Assembly: GCF_003075415.1 (NCBI RefSeq)
Contig: NZ_QDAH01000034.1
Coordinates: 1 to 62,841, forward strand
Source: Microvirga sp. KLBC 81
GTDB taxonomy: Bacteria > Pseudomonadota > Alphaproteobacteria > Rhizobiales > Beijerinckiaceae
DNA length: 62,841 nucleotides
Direction of reading: 5' to 3'
Both the position numbers and the translations under genes were made by a program. The number at the start of each line of letters is the position of its first letter. The stretch's first letter is position 1. Positions 45,288-53,446 of this stretch are shown piece after piece. The notes under the pieces were generated by a model. It searched no databases. It saw only the letters and a list, made by a program, of their open reading frames with translations, and had not been told where the DNA came from.

Positions 45288-45532
45288 TGGATCGCCACAT
45301 GGATCGGACAGAGACTTGCAGCCGTTGAGGCACTGATCGGCGATGAAGGCTTCTGCTTTGGACGGGAGCCGGGCTTGGCCGACGTCTACCTCGTGCCGCA
45401 ACTCTACGCGGCGCACCGGCTCGAAGTGGCTTTAGACACGTATTCGCGCATTCTCCGGGTGGAGCAGTTTTCACCGAGGACCACGAAGCGTTCCGTAGTA
45501 CCTATCCCGCCACGCAGCTGGATGCGGAGTAG
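45288..45532 (+). pseudogene. Glutathione S-transferase / maleylacetoacetate isomerase C-terminal remnant
   Basis: WIATWIGQRLAAVEALIGDE, CFGREPGLADVYLVPQLYAA, LEVALDTYSRILRVEQ match the C-terminal helical domain of zeta-class GST; after a frameshift near 45470 the tail DHEAFRSTYPATQLDAE and a stop follow. The N-terminal thioredoxin domain with the glutathione site is missing. Decayed gene beside the IS cluster. Confidence 0.55.
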
Positions 45533-46212
45533 GATTCCCGGGCTGGTTCTCACAGGCGCAGCCCTCTGAGGTGGAGCGCTCCACAGGTTATGGCGATAAA
45601 GATTTACGTGCAACCGCTGGTAGGATTCATAGTGATGGCGCAGCGATATCAGGTCTGGTGATGGGAAGATTACGAGGGCCGACCATTCCCTCGCTACCAA
45701 TCCTGCCTGAGTAGCCGCCCGCGATCGGACGATCGCGATTGGTGCATTGAAGGCAAGGCCCGCGCAGCCCATGACAATGGCAACTTGCCGATCGTCCTTG
45801 GAGACGCGATGGCAACCCAAAAACCTGAGCTACAGGCAGCGGCATACGAGCGGATCGACAACTTCTTTACCGTTGTTATCTCAGCGGACAATTTCGAGAG
45901 ACTGCTGTCGCAACCGGCTTAAACTCTGGGTGGGACGCGAGCAATCCTCGAATCCCATGTGTGTGGCTTATTTTTAACCGCAGCTTCGAGAGTTCCGAAT
46001 TTTGCCAAACAAGTCCCCAACCTCCCGCCCACAGGAGATCCTGTTCTACGCCGTGCCACCGCCGTATCTGTGAGTTAGAGCACGATCCAGGACGCATCAG
46101 CGTAAAAACAGCGGCAAATGATAAAGCAGGATGACTGCAGAACTCAGCGCGAGCATAGCCGCAATTGTTGCTCTATGGGAGCCTCTATCCTTGTAGCGAT
46201 CCATCGCTCTGC
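45533..46212. other. Degenerate region without a recognisable gene
   Basis: About 680 bases with short open frames in several directions, none with a recognisable product. Lower GC in places (45970-46120). Probably eroded DNA between the GST and citrate synthase remnants. Confidence 0.4.
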
Positions 46213-46398
46213 TCACCTACAGACACCCGATGCAGATTGTTCGAATTGCCCTGTCACTTCGTTCCTGGGCACGCCATTCGATCTCGGTTTGGCCATAGAG
46301 CTCAAGATGTCGATGACGCTCGGGCCGATGATGCCTTCTTTTACCGGCAGTTCCACGGGCTTGTTGTCGACTGTGCCTGTGCTGGTGCTTTCAGTCAT
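46213..46398 (-). pseudogene. Citrate synthase N-terminal remnant
   Basis: Reads TVDNKPVELPVKEGIIGPSVIDI, the typical first strands of citrate synthase (ELPV-EGTxGPxVIDI), then degenerates after about residue 32. None of the catalytic His or Asp residues is present. Transferred or duplicated fragment rather than the working gltA. Confidence 0.5.
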
Positions 46399-46467
46399 GC
46401 ATAGCTTCTATTCAGCTGGAAGCTTTGCCATCTCGGAAACCGCTCTACCGCATTCGTCCGGTTGACG

Positions 46468-47259
46468 CTATGCGAGCGAGTTGATGAGGCCGCCTTCGGC
46501 ACGGATCGCTGCGCCGTTGGTTGCCGCCGAGAGCGGACTGGCCAGGAAAGCGACCACGTTGGCGATCTCCTCCGGCTCGATCAGCCGCTGAAGCAGCGAT
46601 CCGGAGCGGGCGGTCGCAAAAAACTCCGCCTCAGCCTCCTCGACGGTTGCGTTCGGATCGCTGGCGACGCTTCGCAGGAAATCGCCGATGCCCTCCGAGC
46701 GTGTCGGTCCCGGCATCACCGCATTGACCGTCACGGCCGTGCCCTTCGTGAGGCCCGCCAGCCCCCGCGCGATTGACAGCTGCGCGGTCTTGGTCATGGC
46801 ATAGTGGATCATGCCAGGATCGACCGCCAAGCCGGTTTCGCTGGAGACGAAGATGACGCGGCCCGCCTTCTTCTCCAGCATGCGCGGGAAATAGCGGCGG
46901 GTCAGGCGAACCCCGCTCATCACGTTCACGTCGAAGTAGCGCTGCCAGTCGGCGTCCGAGATCTCGGCAAAGGGCTTGCTCTCGTAGATGCCGAGATTGT
47001 TCACCAGGATGTCGACCTCGGGAAGCTTCCGGAACAGGAAGTCTGCGCCGTCCGGTGTCGTGATGTCGGCCACGATCCCGGCGATCTCCGACGCACCAGA
47101 CTGACGGATGCTGTCCACCGCCTGCTCGAGTTTGGCCTGATCCCGGCCGGAGACGATGACATTGGCCCCCTCGGTGGCGAGCTTGCGGGCGATCTCAAGC
47201 CCGATACCAGCGCTTGAGCCAGTGACGAATGCCTTCTTGCCTTTGATCCGCAGATCCAT
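46468..47259 (-). CDS. SDR-family oxidoreductase
   Basis: 263 residues; ATG preceded by GGAG, preferred over a start 12 codons earlier. Rossmann motif TGSSAGIGLEIA, NNLG, catalytic YAMTK with the Ser in FVSSETG, and NAVMPGPTRSEG after the active site. NAD(P)-dependent alcohol/ketone or carbonyl reduction; substrate unknown. Third gene of a minus-strand run: MDR, RidA, SDR. Confidence 0.88.
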   Translation of the reverse strand: MDLRIKGKKAFVTGSSAGIGLEIARKLATEGANVIVSGRDQAKLEQAVDSIRQSGASEIAGIVADITTPDGADFLFRKLPEVDILVNNLGIYESKPFAEISDADWQRYFDVNVMSGVRLTRRYFPRMLEKKAGRVIFVSSETGLAVDPGMIHYAMTKTAQLSIARGLAGLTKGTAVTVNAVMPGPTRSEGIGDFLRSVASDPNATVEEAEAEFFATARSGSLLQRLIEPEEIANVVAFLASPLSAATNGAAIRAEGGLINSLA

Positions 47260-47311
47260 GACGAACTCCGTCGGTTTCTGGGCCGTTTGTTCCACGCAAC
47301 CGCAACTCGCT

Positions 47312-47773
47312 CTAAGCTCGTTTGCCGGAAACCCCGAAGGTGACGACCAGTTCGACCGGTGCGTTCAGCGGAAGGCACGGCACAGCGAACGCGGCACGGG
47401 CATGCCGCCCCCTGTCGCCCAGCATTCGACGAAACGCCTCTGAAGCCCCGTCGAGCACCCAAGGCTGGCGCTCGAACCCCTCCGCGCTCGCGACGTAGCC
47501 GTCAACCCGCAGCAACGAGGCAAGGCAGGAAAGGTCGCCTTCCAGCAACGCGCGAATCCCGGCGATCGCATTCAGGGCCGCGATCTCCGCCGCCTGACGG
47601 CCCTCGGCCTCGGTGAGCTCTGAGCCCACCCGTCCGATGTGGACCAACTTACCATCCCGGAGCGGGAACTGCCCGGACAGGAAGCCGATGCCACCGTGGA
47701 CCATCCCGCGCTCGTAGGCACCCACGGGAGCAGGCGGCTCCGGCAGATCGAGGTCCTTCAGCGGATCCGCCAT
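47312..47773 (-). CDS. RidA/YjgF-family protein
   Basis: 153 residues; the ATG starts one base after the MDR stop. GMVHGGIGFLSGQFPLRDGKLVHIGRVG is the N-terminal RidA region, and the C-terminal ARAAFAVPCLPLNAPVELVVTFGV holds the segment with the binding pocket Cys/Asn. Belongs to the YjgF/UK114 chorismate-mutase-like subset, which deaminate reactive enamines. Cotranscribed with the dehydrogenases around it. Confidence 0.85.
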   Translation of the reverse strand: MADPLKDLDLPEPPAPVGAYERGMVHGGIGFLSGQFPLRDGKLVHIGRVGSELTEAEGRQAAEIAALNAIAGIRALLEGDLSCLASLLRVDGYVASAEGFERQPWVLDGASEAFRRMLGDRGRHARAAFAVPCLPLNAPVELVVTFGVSGKRA

Positions 47774-47774
47774 C

Positions 47775-48809
47775 TCATGCTTCCCAGGGCAGGAACACGA
47801 TACTCCCGCCCGCCGTCCCGGCCGCCAGATGCGTGTGCGCCGCGGCTGCGTCCGACAGGCGGAACGTGCGGTCGAGGATGGGCCGGATCTTGCCCTGGCG
47901 CACCTGCTCCAGGCCCCATTCCAGATCTTCGACGTCGCCCATCAGCGTGCCGCGGATCTGCTTTTGTGCAAAGAAGAAGGGCCGGATCTGGATGGTCGCT
48001 TCCAATCCCGCGACAAAGCCCATCGACACCAGCCGGCCAAGTGGGGCCAGGCAGTCGAGGCTGCGCGTCAGGATCTTGCCACCCAGGTTGTCGATCACGG
48101 TGCTCACGCCGCGACCTTCCGACCAGTCCCGCACGGCCTCGACGAAGTCGCCGTCGTTCAAGGCAATCACCACCTCCGCCCCTAACTCCCGCACCAAGTC
48201 GGCCTTCTCAGGGGTGCGGACCGTTGCCGCGACCCGAGCGCCGAGCGCGCGGGCGATTTGGATATTGGTGCTGCCGGTGCCCGACGCCCCGGCATGCACG
48301 AGCACGAGATCGCCCGCCTTGACCTCGCCCACGACCTTCACGGCGCGAACCCCGGTAACCACGGCCATCGGAAGGGTGGCTACCTCCTCGGGCGTTAGCC
48401 CGGTGTCGTCGTGAAGCAGCCAGCGCTCCGGCACGACCATGTACTGGGCGTACGAGCCCCACTCGGCGATGCCGCGAATGACATAGCTCGGCGCCGCACT
48501 GATCGGATGAAAATCAGCCTCTTGCGGGTTCAAAGGATAGCCGGGCATGGGGATGACGCGGTCACCCGGGCCGAACTTTGCGACGCCTGAGCCGACCGCT
48601 TCGACAACGCCGGCGGCGTCCGAGCCCAGCACGTGCGGCAGCTTCAGGTCGCGCGTGACCGAGCCCTCACGCAAGTAATGGTCAAGACGGTTCAGCCCCG
48701 CCGCCAGCACACGCACCAGAACCTCACCTTGTTTCGGCTCTGGCGTGGGCAGGTCGCCGTAGTCGAGCACTTGCGGGTCACCGTATTCGCGCAGGATTGC
48801 GGCTTTCAT
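47775..48809 (-). CDS. Zinc-type alcohol dehydrogenase / NADPH:quinone reductase-like MDR protein
   Basis: 344 residues from the ATG after GAAGGAG. GroES-like start (AAILREYGDPQVLDYGDLPTPEP), LPHVLGSDAAGVVEAVG, cofactor site HAGASGTGSTNIQIARALG, and LDRTFRLSDAAAAHTHLAAG at the end. The structural-zinc Cys cluster is missing, so it is the quinone-reductase-like subset. Likely reduces quinones or enals; substrate unknown. Confidence 0.88.
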   Translation of the reverse strand: MKAAILREYGDPQVLDYGDLPTPEPKQGEVLVRVLAAGLNRLDHYLREGSVTRDLKLPHVLGSDAAGVVEAVGSGVAKFGPGDRVIPMPGYPLNPQEADFHPISAAPSYVIRGIAEWGSYAQYMVVPERWLLHDDTGLTPEEVATLPMAVVTGVRAVKVVGEVKAGDLVLVHAGASGTGSTNIQIARALGARVAATVRTPEKADLVRELGAEVVIALNDGDFVEAVRDWSEGRGVSTVIDNLGGKILTRSLDCLAPLGRLVSMGFVAGLEATIQIRPFFFAQKQIRGTLMGDVEDLEWGLEQVRQGKIRPILDRTFRLSDAAAAHTHLAAGTAGGSIVFLPWEA

Positions 48810-48867
48810 CGTACTCTCCTTCATGTTGACCCGCGAACCGGAAGTCCGCGTCAATCTCGAGTAAAAG

Positions 48868-49474
48868 CTAGTACCCGACCGTGAACCGCTCCCGTGAGTG
48901 GGCAGATTTCTCCAGCTCGTCCACCAGCTCCATGGCATAATCCTCGAACGAGGTGCTGCTGCCCTGCTCCAGTTCGGAGCTGATCCTTACCAAGGCGGAA
49001 CGCGCCCGTGCGCTCGCCTGCGACAAACATCGAGGACGGCGACAGGAACTTCCAATCCAGCTCCTTCGCGTCCCGCAGCAGGTCGAGGAACATGCCGCCG
49101 CGTGCCGCTTCAGCCTTGTATTGCTCGGGAAAGTTCGGGGCGGCGCTGACATTCACCCTCGGAGCAACCTCGAGGCTGCCTGCGCCGACGACGACGAGAT
49201 ATCGCGTCACACCAGAGGCTTTTACTACTTCGATCAGCTTGCGTGGGTCGCTGTCGGTGAAGTGCACCGCGCTGATGACAGCGTCGTGTCCTTTCAAAAG
49301 ATCCGCAAGGCTTCCCGGATCCGATGCGTCGCCCTTCCTTGCCGCCACCCCGGAACGGGCTGCGACACGCTCTGGGTTTCTCATGATCGCTGTGACCGTG
49401 TGCCCACGCCGAGCGAGTTCAGCCGGGAAGCGGGAACCAGCATTGCGAGTGGCACCGATGAGCGCGACGTCCAT
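48868..49474 (-). pseudogene. NAD(P)-binding (NmrA-like) reductase gene with frameshift
   Basis: The first frame encodes MDVALIGATRNAGSRFPAELARRG and runs to LGKDQL; from there the matching end SSTSFEDYAMELVDELE...SRERFTVGY lies in another frame, as in intact family members that continue KDQLLVDAEGxSxISFEDYA. A one-base change near 48985 therefore breaks the gene. The Rossmann GATRNAGS motif is intact. Unless the change is a sequencing error, no full protein is made. Confidence 0.65.
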
Positions 49475-49517
49475 GGCGGTTTCCCTTTCAAGTAGTCCAA
49501 GCGGCCCTGATGAGGGC

Positions 49518-50483
49518 TCACCGCTGCCCGTTGGCGAAGACCCTCCTGTCGAGGAAGTCCAGCATCAATTCCGCAATCCTGGGCGCCTCCTCCTCAAGGG
49601 CGAAGTGCCCGGTGTCGAGGATGTGCGTTTCCGTGCTCGGCATGTCTCGGGCATAGGCCTCGGCGCCTTCTACGGTGAAGAAGGGATCATTCTTGCCCCA
49701 GGCTACGAGCGTCGGCGGCTGATGGGCCCGGAAATACGCCTGCCATTCCGGATAGCGCTTCAGATTGCTGCCGTAGTCTTGGAGGATGGCCAGCTGGATG
49801 TCGGCATTGCCGGGGCGGTCCAGCAGGGCTTGCGCATGCGTCCAAGCATCCGGGCTGATGCGGCTCGGGTCGCGTGCCCCGTGAAGATATTGAAAGCGGG
49901 TGGTGTCGAGGGTCAAAAGGGCCCGCATGGGCGCCTCGGTTTCCGGGGTACGCTTGGCCCAGTACGGCCGGGCAGCATCCATGGAGGGCGCGAGACCTTC
50001 TTCATGCGCCACGGCGTTCTGCACCACCAAGCCCGCCACGCGTTCGGGATGTTTGGCCGCCAGGCGGAACCCGACCGGCCCTCCGAAATCCTGGGCATAG
50101 AGCACATAGCGCTGGGCTCCCACCGCCTGCACGAATCGGTCCATCACCTCGGCGAGATGGTCGAAGGTGTAGGTGAAAGTGGCCGGAGACGGCGCGTCGC
50201 TGAAGCCGTAGCCCGGATAGTCCGGCGCGATCACCTGGTAGCGGCCGGCAAGCCGCGGGATGAGGTCCCTGTACATATGAGACGAGGTCGGGAAGCCATG
50301 CAGCAGCAGGATGACCGGCGCGTCGGCCGGCCCGGCTTGGCGATAGAAAATGCGTAGGCCATCCACTTTCTGCGTTTTGTAGCTTGGTTGCGCGAGATCG
50401 GCAGCAACAGCCGAACCTGCCACCACGGCGGCCGCTGCGACACCGGAGATCGAGCCTCGAAGGCCAGGAACAACAGGACTCAT
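49518..50483 (-). CDS. Exported alpha/beta hydrolase of the epoxide hydrolase/dehalogenase type
   Basis: 321 residues; ATG after GGAGG. N-terminal hydrophobic signal (SISGVAAAAVVAGSAVAADLAQ). HGFPTSSHMYRDLIPRLAG forms the oxyanion region, Asp in YAQDFGGPVGFRLA is the nucleophile, and His in DTGHFALEEEAP completes the triad. An Asp nucleophile points to epoxide or haloalkane chemistry rather than ester hydrolysis. Divergent from the winged-helix regulator gene. Confidence 0.85.
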   Translation of the reverse strand: MSPVVPGLRGSISGVAAAAVVAGSAVAADLAQPSYKTQKVDGLRIFYRQAGPADAPVILLLHGFPTSSHMYRDLIPRLAGRYQVIAPDYPGYGFSDAPSPATFTYTFDHLAEVMDRFVQAVGAQRYVLYAQDFGGPVGFRLAAKHPERVAGLVVQNAVAHEEGLAPSMDAARPYWAKRTPETEAPMRALLTLDTTRFQYLHGARDPSRISPDAWTHAQALLDRPGNADIQLAILQDYGSNLKRYPEWQAYFRAHQPPTLVAWGKNDPFFTVEGAEAYARDMPSTETHILDTGHFALEEEAPRIAELMLDFLDRRVFANGQR

Positions 50484-50849
50484 CACTTGCCTCCGTTCCC
50501 ACGCTGAAGCTCGCGGGCATTGGTCGATTGTGCTGTCTAGCGTCCCGAGGGCTCCGCTTACCGCCGGCTCGAGGGTTCTAGCATGCTGTCCAGCCCGGTT
50601 TCCTTGGGACTATGCTGAACAGTCGTGAAAAGCCTCCGACTCGATTTGGCCGTGCTGGTTGTGTGTTGCCCGTCTGCAAAGAATCCTCAGCACCATGGCG
50701 TGGAGGTCTATCACATCGAGGTCGCATTTTGCAGGGTCATGGCGAGGAATCAGGTGTCCGGACGAGTGATGCCATAGTGATTTGAGCAGGATCGGCACAA
50801 CCGGCGCAAAAGACGGCAACTTGAGGGGGGTGTTCACTCTAGTCACGGA
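50484..50849. promoter_or_regulatory. Divergent promoter region between hydrolase and regulator genes
   Basis: 366 bases without a gene. A GACAATCCTG 10-mer occurs twice in tandem at about 50857-50877, just inside the regulator's start region. The promoter itself is not identifiable by eye. Confidence 0.35.
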
Positions 50850-51680
50850 ATGCGACAATCCTGGACAATCCTGAATTTTTTGAATCAGGGTGCGCTGGTG
50901 TCATTACAGGACCGACGGGTCTACGAATCCGGACAATGGGCGATCGACCTGGGCCGGCGCGAGTTGCGGGCGCATGGCGTCCCGGTCCCGATCGGCGGCC
51001 GTGCGTTCGAGATCCTCGAGGCTCTGGTTCGCTCCGCGGGCGAGCTGGTCAGCAAAGACGACCTCATGCGCCAAGTGTGGCCCGGCGCGATCGTCGAGGA
51101 CAACACCCTCCAAGTGCACATCTCGGCGCTTCGCAGGGCCCTTGGCCCGGACCGAGGACTGCTGAAGACGGCGTCCGGGCGGGGCTACCGCCTTCTTGGC
51201 CGCTGGGAGCTGCGGGAGGAGAGCGCGTCGGTGGCCTCTGTCGCGAGCAACGGGCTGCCGCCGCCCTTGCAACCTCTCCGGAACAGCTTGCCCCATGCCG
51301 GTTCCGACCTGATCGGCCGGGCTGCCGCGCTGCGAGACCTGCGCGACCGGATCTCGGCCTATCGGGTGGTCACTCTCACCGGACCTGGAGGTATCGGCAA
51401 GACCCGGCTGGCCCTGGAGGTCGCCCGCAGCCTGATGCCGAGCTTTGAGGGAGATATTGCCCTTGTGGAGCTCGTGTCGCTGGCCGATCCCAGACTCGTG
51501 CCTTCGGCGGTTAAAGGAGCTCTCGGCCTGAGTTTAAAGGAGGGCGAGATCTCCGCCTCCTCCGTCGCCCGGGCGATCGGACAACGACCGCTCCTGCTTG
51601 TGCTCGACAATTGCGAGCACGTCATCGAGGCGGCAGCCGAGTTCGCCGAGGAGGTTGTGCGGTTGCGTCGCAAATTCTAA
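50850..51680 (+). pseudogene. Winged-helix/ATPase regulator, truncated by IS6
   Basis: 276 residues. OmpR/ToxR-type winged helix: GGRAFEILEALVRSAGELVSKDDLMRQVWPG, NTLQVHISALRRALG, LLKTASGRGYRLLG. Then an NB-ARC-like ATPase begins: P-loop TLTGPGGIGKTRLA, Walker B LLLVLDNCEHV. The family runs to roughly 900 residues with a C-terminal TPR-like sensor; here the frame stops within the IS6 end (GGTTGCGTCGCAAATT at 51661). The DNA-binding half may still be made. Start uncertain: the ATG or a later GTG. Probably regulated the divergent hydrolase unit. Confidence 0.7.
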
Positions 51681-52483
51681 ACAGATCAAAAGGGGAGCTA
51701 GAGTTCTGTGAAGCGCTCATGCGGCGAGCAGCTCGAATTGCTCCGCAATTGATAGCTTCGAATTGCGGGCGTACTTCGCCTGTCCTTTCCGCATCATGTG
51801 GACCATTTCGATCCCGCCGACGATGACGCGGGCAGTGGCAAGAGACTTGAAACCAAGCATGGGTCGGACCCGCCGCTTGATGGCACGGTGATCCTGCTCA
51901 ATACGATTATTCAGGTAGGCACTTTGCCGGATCCGGATCGGCTTCAGCTCGCGCCTCGATCGATCTTGGAGCCGATCGGTGGTATCACAGGACAGGATCG
52001 CCTCGCGGTTCGTCTGGCTGCCGTCGATCACAATCCGCTCAGGTCGACCGTGCCGCTTCAGTGCCTTGCGCAGGAAGCGCTTGGCAGCAGTGAGGTTGCG
52101 CCGCTCGCTGAACCAGAACTCAACGGTGTCGCCATTGCTGTCGATCGCCCGATAGAGATACATCCAGCGTCCGCGGACCTTGATGTAAGTTTCGTCCATG
52201 TGCCACTTGGCCGTCGTGGCCCGCTTGCGCCGATTGAACTGCTCCAGCAGGAACGGGGCATAGTGAATAGTCCAGCGGTGGACGGTGGCATGGTCAACGG
52301 AGATGCCGCGTTCGGCCATCATCTCCTCGAGATTCCGAAGGCTAAGATTGTAGGCCAGATACCAGCGGACGCAGAGCAGGATCACGGAACGATCGAAGTG
52401 ACGGCCTTTGAACATCATGCACCTCCGGAACTTGCCGGAGGAAATATGCCGGATCAGGTTACCGGCGGGTTTGCGACGGAACC
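51661..52483. mobile_element. IS6-family insertion sequence (first of a head-to-head pair)
   Basis: 823 bases between GGTTGCGTCGCAAATT (51661) and the inverse of GGTTCCGTCGCAAACC (52468-52483), 14 of 16 matching. Contains one intact transposase. Flanking 8-mers differ. It abuts a truncated second IS6 directly. Confidence 0.75.
51717..52418 (-). CDS. IS6-family transposase
   Basis: 233 residues. FKGRHFDRSVILLCVRWYLAYNLSLRNLEEMMAERG (HTH side), catalytic Asp in WHMDETYIKVRG, Asp in IVIDGSQTNR and Glu in YLNNRIEQDHRAIKRR. Complete. The antisense strand is also open, which is a property of the codon use, not a second gene. Confidence 0.92.
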   Translation of the reverse strand: MMFKGRHFDRSVILLCVRWYLAYNLSLRNLEEMMAERGISVDHATVHRWTIHYAPFLLEQFNRRKRATTAKWHMDETYIKVRGRWMYLYRAIDSNGDTVEFWFSERRNLTAAKRFLRKALKRHGRPERIVIDGSQTNREAILSCDTTDRLQDRSRRELKPIRIRQSAYLNNRIEQDHRAIKRRVRPMLGFKSLATARVIVGGIEMVHMMRKGQAKYARNSKLSIAEQFELLAA

Positions 52484-53083
52484 TGCTCCGCTGCTGCTGG
52501 AGCAATTCAATCAACGCAAGCGGCCCGTCACCGGCAGCTGGCATGTGGACGAGACATACATCAAAGTTCGAGGTGAGTGGAAATATCTCTATCGCGCGAT
52601 CGACAGCAATGGCGGCACCATCGAGTTCTGGTTCAGCGATCGACGTAATTTGACTGCCGCCAAACGGTTCCTGAACAAGGCCCTCAAGCGGCATGGCCGA
52701 CCCGAGAGGATCGTGATCGACGGCAGCCAGACGAACCGGGAAGCCATCCTGTCCTGCGATACCGCAGACCGGCTCCGGGATCGATCGAGACGTCATCTGA
52801 AGCCCATTCGCATCCGGCAAAGTGCCTACTTGAATAATCGTATCGAGCAGGATCATCGGGCCATCAAAAGGCGGATCAAACCGATGCTCGGTTTCCAGGT
52901 CGTGGCCAGTGCCCGCGCGATCTTGGGTGGTATCGAGATGATCCACATGATGCGGAAAGGACAGGCGAAGTACGCCTGCAATCCGCAGCCGTCACTGGCT
53001 AAGCAGTTTGATCTGCTCACCGCATAAGAGTCGAGCACGGGATCAGCCACTCCCGCGTCTGCCTTTGAATTTGCGACGGATCC
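52484..53083 (+). pseudogene. IS6-family element, 5' truncated
   Basis: The frame begins right after the IS6 end at 52483 (LLLEQFNQRKRPVTGSWHVDETYIKVRG) and continues to a stop at 53027 (...AKQFDLLTA), with the right end of the element at about 53067-53083 (GAATTTGCGACGGATCC). The N-terminal HTH half is missing. Closely related to the neighbour but not identical (for example WKYLYRAIDSNGGT versus WMYLYRAIDSNGDT). Confidence 0.75.
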
Positions 53084-53185
53084 GATGCGAGAGCATGAGG
53101 TTTTGTGGGGCAACTCTGAGCCTTGAGGGCAGCCGTCATTGATGGGCAGGCAAGCCCGTTGAGATGGCGGGCTCCTAAAACTGAT

Positions 53186-53440
53186 TCACAAGTCGGTGCC
53201 CCACAGATGCTTATGCTCCCCTCCGGTCGCAACACCGATGCCGACCTCGCAGCCCGCATCTTCAATAGCGGGAAGGTCCCGCTCAAGGCGGCGTACGAGC
53301 GCGAGCTGATCAGAGGAGTCCAGAATCCATGGTTGGGCTCCGGAGGCGATTCCGGCCATCTCCTTCACCGGCCCGTCCGGATCCGGGGCGTGCGCGGCAA
53401 GCAATACCCGCGCAAGCTCATTAAGAGAATCCTTAGCGAT
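53186..53440 (-). pseudogene. Fragment resembling an N6-adenine DNA methyltransferase
   Basis: The minus frame LNELARVLLAAHAPDPDGPVKEMAGIASGAQPWI...DQLALVRRLERDLPAIEDAGCEVGIGVATG, then a stop, resembles the middle of Eco57I-type class I SAM-dependent methyltransferases before the target-recognition part. The catalytic NPPY-like motif is not included. Bounded by IS6 on one side and the giant gene pair on the other. Confidence 0.4.
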
Positions 53441-53446
53441 CCTTCT

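Noticed and set aside
51798..53027. A 409-residue open frame on the plus strand, and another of the same length on the minus strand, across the IS6 pair
   Set aside because: Each joins the sense strand of one IS6 transposase to the antisense strand of the other; only the transposase parts are real.
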